From NCBI GenBank assembly GCA_002454165.1, contig DKIG01000006.1, forward strand, positions 29,817 to 93,816: a DNA stretch of 64,000 bases, given 5' to 3'. Below the pieces are notes generated by a model, which made no database searches, was not told the DNA's origin, and worked only from the letters and a program-made list of their open reading frames with translations. The stretch is from Gammaproteobacteria bacterium UBA6724 (lineage in GTDB: Bacteria; Pseudomonadota; Gammaproteobacteria; Pseudomonadales; Azotimanducaceae). This document shows positions 1-8,663 of this stretch, in pieces (positions within the stretch are counted from its first letter, which is position 1; the number at the start of each line of letters is the position of its first letter). The position numbers and the translations under genes were made by a program.

Positions 1-68
1 TGGAAAAGGAGTTGAGCAAGGTGCGCGCGGAGATGGGCAAGTTGTTGAAAGGAATAAAAAAGGCATGA
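1..68 (+). CDS. hsdM: C-terminal end of a gene, probably type I DNA methylase subunit HsdM (partial)
   Basis: An open frame enters from the left edge and ends at the TGA at 66-68; only about 21 residues are visible, ending in KLLKGIKKA. They are charged and helical, as at the C-terminus of HsdM. The call rests mainly on context, because the next genes on the same strand are fic, hsdS and hsdR, and the methylase subunit is the only missing part of a type I system. The residues alone cannot prove it. Confidence 0.55.
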   Translation, partial: EKELSKVRAEMGKLLKGIKKA

Positions 69-133
69 AAGAAACAGACAAAATTGTCGGCGAAATGATT
101 AAAAATGCGTATTTTCTAGCTATATTCCCGTGG

Positions 134-167
134 ACATGTATACAAAATCCTGTTTTCGTATACATGT
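134..167. promoter_or_regulatory. Perfect inverted repeat upstream of fic, likely operator
   Basis: Two 10-bp arms, ACATGTATAC at 134-143 and GTATACATGT at 158-167, are exact reverse complements separated by 14 nt. Each arm contains the self-complementary hexamer GTATAC, and the two hexamers are 20 bp apart centre to centre, about two helical turns. The repeat lies 43 bp before the preferred fic start at 211. This geometry suits a dimeric or tetrameric repressor. The Fic protein has its own C-terminal winged helix, so autoregulation is plausible but inferred. Confidence 0.6.
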
Positions 168-210
168 TACGGAAAAACACATACAATTTATAGCAAAAGG
201 CACTATTGCA

Positions 211-1308
211 ATGACACAGGTGTACTCACTTACGCAGTTTCCTCCACGGGTGGATTTTCAGACCGTTCCGGTTCTTACAGCATTGGCTGACGCACGCGGC
301 GCGCTGGGCGAACTCAAAGGTCGTGTAACCAGTCTGCCCAACCCAACTATCTTACTGGACACCTTATTTTTACAAGAAGCGCTGGCGAGTTCCGAGATTG
401 AAAACATTGTTACCACTCAGGACGAGGCATTTCGCGCCGGTCTGTTCTCCAATGAGGGATCAGTGGAAGCCAAGGAAGTGGCACGTTACCGAGAAGCCAT
501 GCGTCTTGGCTATCAAACGTGGCTGAAAAATCGCTTCATCAGCGAAAATATGCTGGTTGATATGTTCCGCGTGCTTAAACAGAGCGATGACGGCTACCGG
601 CAAACTGGCGTGGTGATACGCAATTTGCAAACTGGCAAAGATGTCTATGTTCCGCCACAAAACCAACAGGAAATTGAGAAACTGATGGAGAAACTGACAA
701 ATTTTATTAATGATGAATCGTCCTGCGACCTTGATCCGCTCATAAGAATGGCGTTGATTCATCACCAGTTTGAAAGCATTCACCCCTTCCCGGATGGCAA
801 CGGTCGCATTGGTCGCGTGCTGAATGTGCTGTATCTGGCTCACAAGGGTCTTTTGGATGCGCCCATTCTTTATTTGAGCCGTGCCATTAACCGCATGAAA
901 CCAGACTACTACCGTCTGTTGCAAGCCGTGCGTGAACAAGGAGCGTGGGAAGAATGGATTATCTACATACTGGACGCCGTTACTGAAACCGCAAAAACAA
1001 CCTTGCAAATCGTATCGAGCATTTGGGACCAGATGGCTAAACACAAAAACCGTATGCGCAATGAACTACCGAAAATCTACTCGCAGGACCTGCTGAACAA
1101 TCTGTTTCGCAACCCCTATACGCGCATTGAATATGTGGCGCATGATTTGAAAATTAATCGCCAGACAGCACGCAAATATCTCAAACGATTAACCGAAAAG
1201 GGTCTTGTAGAAGAGGTAAAGTCAGGACGGAACAACTATTACATCAATAGAAAACTGGTTGATCTGTTGGTCAATGTTTCGGCGGAAGGAGAGCAAAACA
1301 ACGACTAA
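211..1308 (+). CDS. Fic family protein (class II AMPylator) with C-terminal winged helix
   Basis: Fic enzymes transfer AMP, or occasionally another phosphate-containing group, to hydroxyl side chains of target proteins. The signature HPFPDGNGRIGR starts near residue 191 and holds the catalytic His and the phosphate-binding loop. An N-terminal Fic_N region carries SSEIEN at about residues 60-65, matching the inhibitory (S/T)xxxE(G/N) helix motif of autoinhibited class II Fic proteins. Residues from about 305 to the end resemble a winged helix (INRQTARKYLKRL). The frame extends upstream to 130, but the ATG at 211 is preferred: it follows an AAAGG stretch, and translation from 130 would run through the inverted repeat at 134-167. 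The gene sits between the hsdM tail and hsdS, an arrangement seen in type I loci, where it may regulate the system. Length from 211 is 365 aa. Confidence 0.88.
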   Translation: MTQVYSLTQFPPRVDFQTVPVLTALADARGALGELKGRVTSLPNPTILLDTLFLQEALASSEIENIVTTQDEAFRAGLFSNEGSVEAKEVARYREAMRLGYQTWLKNRFISENMLVDMFRVLKQSDDGYRQTGVVIRNLQTGKDVYVPPQNQQEIEKLMEKLTNFINDESSCDLDPLIRMALIHHQFESIHPFPDGNGRIGRVLNVLYLAHKGLLDAPILYLSRAINRMKPDYYRLLQAVREQGAWEEWIIYILDAVTETAKTTLQIVSSIWDQMAKHKNRMRNELPKIYSQDLLNNLFRNPYTRIEYVAHDLKINRQTARKYLKRLTEKGLVEEVKSGRNNYYINRKLVDLLVNVSAEGEQNND

Positions 1309-1315
1309 ATCGCGT

Positions 1316-2542
1316 ATGCGAGATTTGGAATTTACTGAAATGATGAGTAGGAAAGCGAAAAATAATCAGGCGTTGCCAGAAGGATGGCGGGAGGTGAAAC
1401 TAAATAGTGTCGCCACTATTAAAACTGGACCTTTTGGTACACAACTACATCAACATGATTATATTCATTCTAATGGGACACCAATTATTACTGTTGAGCA
1501 TTTAAGCGAGAGAGGACTAATACATAAAAATTTGCCTTTGGTATCTGACCATGACAAAAAAAGACTAAGCCAATATCTAATTCAAGAAAGTGATATTGTG
1601 TTTAGTCGTGTTGGTTCAGTGGATAGAAGCAGTTTAGTTTCAAAAGAAGAAGACGGGTGGCTTTTTTCAGGTCGTCTCTTACGGGTGAGACCCAAGAATG
1701 TGCACAGTCCATATTTGAATTATTTTTTTCATACACGTAAATTTAGACATTATATGAAAAGCATTGCGGTCGGCAGTATTATGCCTTCAATAAATACCAG
1801 TATATTAAGCAATGTTATTATTTACCTTCCCTCCATAGATACACAAAAAGCCATCGCCACTTTACTTGCAACCTGGGACACCGCCATCGAAAAAACCGAA
1901 GCACTAATCGCCGCCAAACAGAAGCAGTTTAAGTGGCTAGCAACACGATTGATTTGTCAAACAAAACATCAACGAGATTTTGTATCCAATTGTGCGCAGG
2001 AGATTTCTGTTAGAAATAAAGACCAGCAGATAAAGCAGGTGATGAGTGTTACAAACCATAGCGGTTTTGTTCTCCCGGAAAAACAATTTTCAAAACGAGT
2101 CGCTAGCGATATGACGACCAATTATAAAATTGTCAGAAAAGGCCAATACGCATACAACCCAGCCCGGATCAATGTGGGCTCAATTGCCCGGCTTGACGGG
2201 CAGAACGAATGCATTATTAGTCCAATGTATGTTGTTTTCGAGTTGAACAATCATACCGATAGCGATTTTTTTCTGCATTGGCTTTCATCCCATGAAGCCA
2301 AACAGAGAATTAAAAATTCCGCACAAGGTAGCGTCCGTAAAACAGTTGGATTTCACGACTTGGCATCTATTCCTATCCCCGCACCGCCACTTCAAGAACA
2401 ACGCAATATTTCTAGAATACTAAACGCAGGAAAAAAGGAAATTAACTTGCTGAAGGATTTAGTAGAATTTTATCGTGTCCAAAAACGCGGCTTGATGCAG
2501 AAACTTTTAACCGGGAAATGGAGCGTAGATACCTGCCCTTGA
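1316..2542 (+). CDS. hsdS: Type I restriction-modification specificity subunit HsdS
   Basis: HsdS recognises the bipartite DNA target and bridges the HsdM and HsdR subunits. About 408 aa if started at 1316. The first target-recognition domain begins with LPEGWREVKLNSVATIKTGP. A central conserved helix (LATWDTAIEKTEALIAAKQ, near residue 185) and a C-terminal one (GLMQKLLTGKW) frame the second recognition domain. The frame is open back to 1259, overlapping fic. The ATG at 1316, just after the fic stop, is the simplest start, but no convincing ribosome site settles it and ATGs at 1340/1343 are also possible. The recognition domains are AT-rich compared with the flanks, usual for these exchangeable domains. 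Confidence 0.93.
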   Translation: MRDLEFTEMMSRKAKNNQALPEGWREVKLNSVATIKTGPFGTQLHQHDYIHSNGTPIITVEHLSERGLIHKNLPLVSDHDKKRLSQYLIQESDIVFSRVGSVDRSSLVSKEEDGWLFSGRLLRVRPKNVHSPYLNYFFHTRKFRHYMKSIAVGSIMPSINTSILSNVIIYLPSIDTQKAIATLLATWDTAIEKTEALIAAKQKQFKWLATRLICQTKHQRDFVSNCAQEISVRNKDQQIKQVMSVTNHSGFVLPEKQFSKRVASDMTTNYKIVRKGQYAYNPARINVGSIARLDGQNECIISPMYVVFELNNHTDSDFFLHWLSSHEAKQRIKNSAQGSVRKTVGFHDLASIPIPAPPLQEQRNISRILNAGKKEINLLKDLVEFYRVQKRGLMQKLLTGKWSVDTCP

Positions 2543-2600
2543 CACAAACTTGGATTGGTAGGCGATGGTGTTAATCACTAATATCTAGGAGATTAAAATA

Positions 2601-2747
2601 ATGATTAGCTGGGAGATAATTATTTATATTTTTTTGGCATTGGTAAGTATAGTAGCCGTCAGAATTGGTTTTAAATTTGATATAAACGAATGGTTGAAAT
2701 CAAGAAAAGAAATACAAAACCTCTGTTCCTCTCCCAATGACCAATGA
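2601..2747 (+). CDS. Small membrane protein of type I R-M locus, probably C-terminally truncated
   Basis: A 48-codon ORF with a good ribosome site (AGGAG at 2587-2591, about 9 nt before the ATG). The start MISWEIIIYIFLAL forms one membrane helix followed by FDINEWLKSRKEIQ. From memory, similar small proteins in type I loci share this N-terminus and continue past a LCPHT-like point into a longer soluble tail. Here the frame instead ends soon after LCSS. It is therefore probably a remnant of a longer gene. The function of the family is not known to me. Confidence 0.5.
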   Translation: MISWEIIIYIFLALVSIVAVRIGFKFDINEWLKSRKEIQNLCSSPNDQ

Positions 2748-2800
2748 CCAACGACCCAACCCCGCTTAAAAAATCATGCCCTATAAGGGACAAACACCCC

Positions 2801-2836
2801 TTGACAAATTACTCAATGTATTGAGTAATATTACTC
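2801..2836 (+). promoter_or_regulatory. Promoter with overlapping palindromic operator for the DUF4143 ATPase
   Basis: A consensus -35 TTGACA at 2801-2806 is followed by TAATAT at 2826-2831 as a possible -10 (19-nt spacing). A perfect 9-bp inverted repeat (ATTACTCAA, 4-nt loop, TTGAGTAAT) covers 2808-2829, between and over the promoter elements. A partial third copy, ATTACTCA, leads into the ATG at 2837. Transcription from this promoter would begin at or next to the start codon, giving a leaderless mRNA. The overlap suggests repression by a palindrome-binding factor; the factor is unknown. Confidence 0.5.
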
Positions 2837-4044
2837 ATGGCATTGAGCAAAACTAAATTCACCAGAAGCCAATCTGCGGAATTGCAGCGGCGATTAAAAG
2901 AGCCGCGGCGATTCATCCAGGTTATATCGGGTGCAAGGCAGGTGGGCAAAACCACTATGGTGTTGCAAGTGGCGGAGCAGGGCAGATTAGCCTACCACTT
3001 TGCCAGCGCAGACGAACCGACACTGCGCGGCAGCGGGTGGATTGAAACACAATGGGAGAAGGCGCGTTTGCTTGCCAGGGAGCCGAGAAAGAAAAATGCC
3101 CTGCTGATACTGGATGAAGTGCAGAAGGTGCCGGGCTGGTCAGAAACGGTAAAGCGTCTCTGGGATGAAGACACCCGCATGAGAAGACCGGTGAAAGTCG
3201 TATTGCTCGGTTCGGCACCACTGTTGATCGGGCAAGGGCTTACGGAAAGCCTCGCCGGACGTTTTGAAACCCTGCGCCTGCCGCACTGGAGTTTTTCTGA
3301 GATGCGCGAGGCTTTCGGGTGGGATTTACAGCAGTATCTTTTCTATGGCGCCTATCCGGGTGCCGCGACGCTCATAAAAAAGCCGGCGCGTTGGTCGCGC
3401 TACATCATGGACTCTCTCATTGAAACTACTGTGGCGCGTGATGTGCTACTGCTTTCCCGCGTTGACAAGCCGGCATTGTTGCGCCGGTTGTTTGAACTAG
3501 GTTGCGCCTATTCGGGGCAAATTCTTTCCTACACGAAAATGATGGGGCAACTTCAAGATGCCGGCAACACAACAACGCTGGCACATTATCTTGACCTGCT
3601 TGCGGGAGCCGGCACGCTTGCTGGGCTGCAAAAATACTCGGGTAGCATGGCGACGAGCCGGCGCTCAATTCCAAAACTTCAGGTCTTCAATACGGCACTG
3701 ATAACCGCCCAGTCTGGCATGACCTGTGCCGAAGCATTTGCCAATAAGGCGTATTGGGACGGCTGACCGAATCCGCGGTGGGTTCACATTTGCTTAATGC
3801 CACTGTTGGCGGAGACTGTGAATTGTTTTATTGGCGGGAGAACAACCGCGAAGTGGATTTTGTCTTGCGCAGGGGAAAGAAACTGGTTGCCATTGAAGTC
3901 AAAAGCGGCAAGAAACCTGCTTCATTATCAGGACTGGATGAATTTGCCAACAAATTCAAGCCTACAAAGAGTTTGATAATCGGCACTGGCGGTTTTTCCC
4001 TTGAACGGTTTTTGTCAACGCCTGTGGAATACTGGCTAAGCTGA
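2837..4044 (+). pseudogene. AAA ATP-binding protein with DUF4143 domain, split by a single-base frameshift
   Basis: The first frame (2837-3766) has a Walker A SGARQVGKTT near residues 31-40, a Walker B LLILDEVQK near 90, and then the DUF4143 region. The second frame (to 4044) continues with GRLTESAVGSHLLN and the nuclease-like VDFVLRRGKKLVAIEVKSGK typical of the C-terminus of this family. Reading YWG-RLTESAVG across the join needs one extra G in the GGG run at 3756-3758, so one base appears lost there. This may be a true pseudogene or a homopolymer sequencing error. Family members are common beside toxin-antitoxin and restriction loci; their biochemical role is poorly defined. The downstream hsdR start overlaps the stop by one base. 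Confidence 0.85.
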
Positions 4045-7000
4045 TGCCAACATTCACATTCAACGAAACACATCTCTCCCAGATCCCGGCGCTGATGGAG
4101 TTCATCAACCTCGGATACACCTACCTCAGACCGGAGCAAGCATTGGTAGAGCGAGGTGGACGTCTCTCCAATGTTTTGCTGGAGAATATTTTGCGCGAGC
4201 AACTGAAAAGGATAAACCACATTCCTTTCAAGGGCGGCGAATATCTATTCAGTGAGGAGAATATCCAATCCGCTATCCAGAAGATAAAGAATGTCAAATA
4301 TGATGGTCTGCTAAAAACCAACGAGAAAATTTACAATTTGATAACGCTGGGCAGCAGTTTTGAACAAACCATTGAGGACAGATCCTCCAGTTATACACTG
4401 AACTATATTGACTGGGAGAACCCCGCCAACAATGTCTTCCATGTGGTGGCGGAATTTTCCGTTGAATGTATGTCTGGCACTGGAACCGCGAGGCCAGACA
4501 TCCTGCTGTTTGTGAACGGCATTCCCCTTGTTGTGATTGAATGCAAGTCTCCCAATGTTGATGTGAAGGAGGGGGTATCACAGAACCTTCGTAATCAAGG
4601 CGCTGAATTCATCCCGCAACTTTTCACTTATGCGCAGGTTGTATTGTCTGCGAATAAAAACCGAGCCATGTTTGCGACTGTGGGAACAAATCTGGAGTTT
4701 TGGAGCGTCTGGAAGGAGTTGGACGAGGCTGATGAAGCGATACATTCCTGCGTGAATAAACCGCTATCGGCGGAACACAAGGACCGGCTGTTTTCTGGCG
4801 ACTTTGCACAGGCGCGACAGCACTTTGACGAGATTGAGAGCGAAGGTGGTCGTTCTGTTACTGAGCAGGATAAATGCCTTTACAGCCTATGTCGCCCGCC
4901 GCGTCTGCTTGAGATTGTTTATGGCTTCATCATCTTTGACTCAGGCATCAAGAAAATCGCCCGCTACCAGCAGTTTTTTCTGGTCCGCTCCGCTATCAAA
5001 CGCATCAAGCAGAAAAATGGCGAGGGCAAGCGCACCGGCGGCATCGTCTGGCACACCCAGGGTTCTGGAAAGTCCATCACCATGGTCATGTTAGCGCGCG
5101 CTTTGATGCTGGATGCGACGCTTAAAGGCATGCGCATCATTCTGGTTACCGACCGTAAGGACCTGGATAAACAACTGGGCAACACTTTCCAGGCTTGCGG
5201 GTTAGACAAGGTGCAGGCGACATCCGGGCGGAATCTGGTCAAGCACATCAAGAACCGGGAAGGCATCATCACCACGCTGATACATAAGTTTGAAAAGGCT
5301 TTGGCGTCAACAAAATTTGTTGACGATTCACCGGATATCATCATCCTGGTGGATGAGAGTCACCGCACACAATTTGGTTCTTTGGCGGTGGGGATGAGGC
5401 GGATGCTACCAAACGTCTGCTATATAGGTTTTACCGGCACGCCCTTGATGAAAGCAGAAAAAAACAGTTTTGCCAGATTTGGCGGGCTGATTGAGCCGTC
5501 TTACTCGGTGCGCCAGGCGATTAAGGACAAGGCAGTAGTGCCTCTGCTGTATGAAGGGCGGCATGTGGAGATGATGCAGGATCAGGCTGCCATTGATCTT
5601 TGGTTTGCTCGTCATACGGAAGATTTGACAGACCAGCAGAAAGCGGATTTGAAGAGAAAATACTCCCGCGCCAAAGAGTTGAGCCAGGCAGATCCGGTGA
5701 TCTATATGCGTGCGTTTGATATCAGCAGGCATTACCAGACTCATTGGCAGGGCACTGGATTTAAGGCGCAACTGGTGACAGAAAGCAAAGCGACCGCACT
5801 GAAGTATCACACTTATTTTGCCCAAATAGGCATGGCGTCATCGGAACTTGTCATTTCCCCGCCAGACACCCGGGAGGGGCATGTGGAAGTAGCGGCAGAG
5901 GCCAGGAGCGGGGTGGGGAGATTCTGGAAAGAAATGATGTCTCGCTATGGCTCTGAGAAGCAATACAACAAACAGATTATCAATCGCTTTAAGGAGTATG
6001 GCGCTCCAGAGATTTTGATTGTGGTGGACAAACTCATCACCGGGTTTGATGCGCCGCGTAATACCGTGCTGTATCTGTGTCGCAAGTTGCGCGAGCACAC
6101 ATTGTTGCAGGCAATCGCCCGGGTAAACCGCCTGTATGAGAATAAGGAGTATGGCTATATTGTTGACTATGAGAATGTGCTGGGTGAACTTGACAAGGCA
6201 TTGTCGGCATACGATGCGCTTGAGGGTTTTGACAATGCCGACCTGGCGGATTTCCTGGTCTCCATCAATGAGCAGGCGTCCCGGTTACCGCAGCGTCATT
6301 CGGAACTTTGGGATCTGTTCAAGGAAATCAAGAATTCTCACGATGAAGAGGAATATGAAGTATCCCTGGCTGATGAAGGGCGGCGGGATGCTTTCTATGA
6401 ATGTCTCAGCAAATATAGCAAGACGCTTGCGATAGCGCTGTCATCCGAGAAGTTCGTGATGCAAACCGATGAGGCTCAACTGCAAGACTACAAGGGCGAT
6501 TTCAAGCGTTTCCAGAAACTGAAGGAGGCAGTCAAACTGCGCTACGCTGAAGCCATTGATTACCGTGATTATGAACCTCGGATTAAAAAGTTGCTGGATA
6601 CGCATATTCAAGCAAACGAGGCTATCCAGTTAAACGAACCGGTGAATATCTTTGATGACAGCACATTCACTATGATCAAAAAAAAGCAGGGTATTTATGG
6701 CAAGAAAACCGACGCGGCAAGAGCCGACATTATCGCCCACGCCGCCAAACGTAAAATTACCAAAAATATGGATAAAGACCCCGCCTTCTATGAGCGGTTC
6801 TCAAAACTCATTCAAGATACGATTGATGATTTCAGGCAGCAGCGGATATCGGGTCTGGCGTATCTGCAAAAGGCGAGTGATCTTCGCGATAGGGTCATGA
6901 ACATAGAGCGCGACGATGTCCCCGAGAGGATCCGTGAAGACGCTGAGGCCTGCGCCTATTTTGGGGTGGTTAAACCCTGCTTTACTGCGCTGGATATGAA

Positions 7001-7241
7001 CGAAATCCAGGTTGGCGATATTGCCGTGCAAGCGGCGCTAGTCATTAAAGACGCCATAGAAAAAAATTGGAAAGTGGATTTCTGGAACGATAGCGATGCA
7101 CAGAATGCCGTGAAAAATAAGATGGATGATTTCCTGTATGACGAAGTGAAAGACGCGCATGGCGTTAATTTCTCTCCTCAACAGATGGACGAAATTGTCA
7201 GCAAAATGATAAAGGTGGCAAAATTCTGGAAGCATGGTTAA
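4044..7241 (+). CDS. hsdR: Type I restriction enzyme motor and nuclease subunit HsdR
   Basis: HsdR hydrolyses ATP to translocate DNA toward the HsdS-bound complex and cuts at a distance. The 1065-aa length is normal. The N-terminal endonuclease domain shows D152 (in RPDILLF) and E166-x-K168 (VVIECKSPN), a PD-(D/E)XK site. The SF2 translocase core has Walker A HTQGSGKS near residues 338-345, DESH at 437-440, GFTGTPLM after it, and motif VI-like LLQAIARVNR. The C-terminal third is helical, as expected for HsdM contact. The ATG overlaps the stop of the preceding frame by one base and the last base is shared with the next ATG, so the three are translationally coupled. No damage is visible. Confidence 0.96.
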   Translation: MPTFTFNETHLSQIPALMEFINLGYTYLRPEQALVERGGRLSNVLLENILREQLKRINHIPFKGGEYLFSEENIQSAIQKIKNVKYDGLLKTNEKIYNLITLGSSFEQTIEDRSSSYTLNYIDWENPANNVFHVVAEFSVECMSGTGTARPDILLFVNGIPLVVIECKSPNVDVKEGVSQNLRNQGAEFIPQLFTYAQVVLSANKNRAMFATVGTNLEFWSVWKELDEADEAIHSCVNKPLSAEHKDRLFSGDFAQARQHFDEIESEGGRSVTEQDKCLYSLCRPPRLLEIVYGFIIFDSGIKKIARYQQFFLVRSAIKRIKQKNGEGKRTGGIVWHTQGSGKSITMVMLARALMLDATLKGMRIILVTDRKDLDKQLGNTFQACGLDKVQATSGRNLVKHIKNREGIITTLIHKFEKALASTKFVDDSPDIIILVDESHRTQFGSLAVGMRRMLPNVCYIGFTGTPLMKAEKNSFARFGGLIEPSYSVRQAIKDKAVVPLLYEGRHVEMMQDQAAIDLWFARHTEDLTDQQKADLKRKYSRAKELSQADPVIYMRAFDISRHYQTHWQGTGFKAQLVTESKATALKYHTYFAQIGMASSELVISPPDTREGHVEVAAEARSGVGRFWKEMMSRYGSEKQYNKQIINRFKEYGAPEILIVVDKLITGFDAPRNTVLYLCRKLREHTLLQAIARVNRLYENKEYGYIVDYENVLGELDKALSAYDALEGFDNADLADFLVSINEQASRLPQRHSELWDLFKEIKNSHDEEEYEVSLADEGRRDAFYECLSKYSKTLAIALSSEKFVMQTDEAQLQDYKGDFKRFQKLKEAVKLRYAEAIDYRDYEPRIKKLLDTHIQANEAIQLNEPVNIFDDSTFTMIKKKQGIYGKKTDAARADIIAHAAKRKITKNMDKDPAFYERFSKLIQDTIDDFRQQRISGLAYLQKASDLRDRVMNIERDDVPERIREDAEACAYFGVVKPCFTALDMNEIQVGDIAVQAALVIKDAIEKNWKVDFWNDSDAQNAVKNKMDDFLYDEVKDAHGVNFSPQQMDEIVSKMIKVAKFWKHG

Positions 7242-7951
7242 TGGAGGAAACAAAACACGCCATTACCTACGCCGGCAAATCCATTGCCTTTCAGTTGCGT
7301 TATGCAAATCGCAGGACCATGGAAATTGCTGTGTATCCCGACGGCTCGGTGTCCGTGAAAGCACCCTTGGGAACGGATGAAAACCTCATTGAACATCGCC
7401 TTCAAAGACGCGCGCGTTGGATACTGCGCCAGATTCGCTATTTCGCGCAGTTTGATCCGCGCAGGCCACAGCGGCGGTTTGTCGGCGGCGAAAGCCATCT
7501 GTACCTGGGCAGAAAATATCGGTTGAAGATACAGCGGTCTGACACTGACAGCGTCATGCTAAAGCATGGCTTCTTCCGTATTAGCGCAGTGGACGACAAG
7601 CCGGAACATATAGCGCAGTTGCTTGAACACTGGTATCGGCGCCGCGCGGATGTTTATTTCTCTCAGGTCTTTGAAGAATGCTGGCATCACTTTCCAACCA
7701 ATAAGGTAGACAAGCCCCGCCTTAAAATCCGCAATATGAAAACACGTTGGGGCAGTTTGAGCAGGAAAGGCGGGATGACCTTGAATCTGCAACTGATAAA
7801 GGCGCCCAGAGAATGTATTGAATATGTCGTGATTCACGAGTTATGCCATTTGCTACATGCCAATCACGGCAAGGCGTTTTATGACTTGCTTGAGAGGTCT
7901 CTTCCTGATTGGATAAATAGAAAGAAAAAACTGGAAATGGCGCTGTGTTAG
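7241..7951 (+). CDS. YgjP/DUF45-type zinc metallopeptidase
   Basis: A 236-aa protein of the YgjP-like family. The C-terminal half carries HELCHLLHANH at residues 199-209, giving three His ligands (H199, H203, H209) and the catalytic E200 of a gluzincin-like site. A preceding KTRWGSLSRKG stretch is characteristic of the family. The gene overlaps the hsdR stop by one base and is probably part of the same transcript. DUF45 genes often accompany type I restriction loci, but their role there is not established. The ATG at 7241 is favoured because of this coupling. Confidence 0.88.
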   Translation: MEETKHAITYAGKSIAFQLRYANRRTMEIAVYPDGSVSVKAPLGTDENLIEHRLQRRARWILRQIRYFAQFDPRRPQRRFVGGESHLYLGRKYRLKIQRSDTDSVMLKHGFFRISAVDDKPEHIAQLLEHWYRRRADVYFSQVFEECWHHFPTNKVDKPRLKIRNMKTRWGSLSRKGGMTLNLQLIKAPRECIEYVVIHELCHLLHANHGKAFYDLLERSLPDWINRKKKLEMALC

Positions 7952-8053
7952 GGGCTATTCTTAGGATAGGCACATCTACCAGGGGAATAATGCAACTATC
8001 CCTATCAGATTGATTGTGATAAGGTGAAACTAGTTATTTTACGGTTAGAGCAG

Positions 8054-8635
8054 ATGATTGAGATTACCGAGTCAGCGCAAAAGTATCTTGTAGAGTTACT
8101 TGCCAAGCAGGAAGACAAGGACATAGCGATCCGCATTTTCGTTGCCGACCCCGGCACCCCGATAGCGGAAACCTGTATTGCCTATTGCCGGCAAGGTGAG
8201 GAACAGGAAGAAGACCGGCGGGTTGAGTATCAGGATTTTGTCGCCTGGATAGATGAGCGCAGCATACCTTTTCTGGCAGAGGCGCTGGTTGACTATGCGG
8301 AAGACCGGATGGGTGGCCAGTTGACCATCAAGGCACCCAACTCAAAACTTCCCAATGTCACGGAAGATAGCCCCATAGAAGACAGGATCAATTATGTCCT
8401 GCACAGTCAGATCAACCCTGGACTTGCTACTCATGGTGGCATGGTCAGTCTGGTTGAAGTCATTGATGCAGAGATAGCAGTGCTGCAGTTTGGTGGCGGT
8501 TGCCAGGGTTGCGGTATGGTGGACATGACGCTCAAGGATGGTGTTGAGAAAACATTGCTTGAGCAACTACCACAACTAAAATCTATCAAGGATGCAACCG
8601 ACCATACGATGGCGGAGAATGCCTACTACAAGTAA
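8054..8635 (+). CDS. nfuA: Fe-S cluster carrier protein NfuA
   Basis: NfuA carries a [4Fe-4S] cluster bridged by two subunits and delivers it to client enzymes. The 193-aa product has the expected two parts: an N-terminal degenerate A-type scaffold domain (MIEITESAQKYLVELL) lacking its own Cys triad, and a C-terminal Nfu domain with GGGCQGCGMVDMTLKDGV, giving CxxC at C150 and C153. The frame opens upstream at 8024, but the ATG at 8054 matches the family's N-terminus. It faces the DAHP synthase gene convergently. Confidence 0.94.
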   Translation: MIEITESAQKYLVELLAKQEDKDIAIRIFVADPGTPIAETCIAYCRQGEEQEEDRRVEYQDFVAWIDERSIPFLAEALVDYAEDRMGGQLTIKAPNSKLPNVTEDSPIEDRINYVLHSQINPGLATHGGMVSLVEVIDAEIAVLQFGGGCQGCGMVDMTLKDGVEKTLLEQLPQLKSIKDATDHTMAENAYYK

Positions 8636-8663
8636 CTTTTCTCCTGAGCCCTGAGGAGAGGGG

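Noticed and set aside
460..1044. 194-codon open frame on the minus strand
   Set aside because: Antisense to the fic coding region with its intact catalytic motif; no motifs of its own.
3764..3766. In-frame TGA in the DUF4143 ATPase as a possible selenocysteine codon
   Set aside because: The protein continues in a different frame after this point, so it is a frameshift and not a read-through TGA. No SECIS-like hairpin context was seen.
8640..8659. Hairpin TCTCCT/AGGAGA between convergent nfuA and aroF as a bidirectional terminator
   Set aside because: Only 6 bp and no T-run on either strand, so it is not convincing as an intrinsic terminator.
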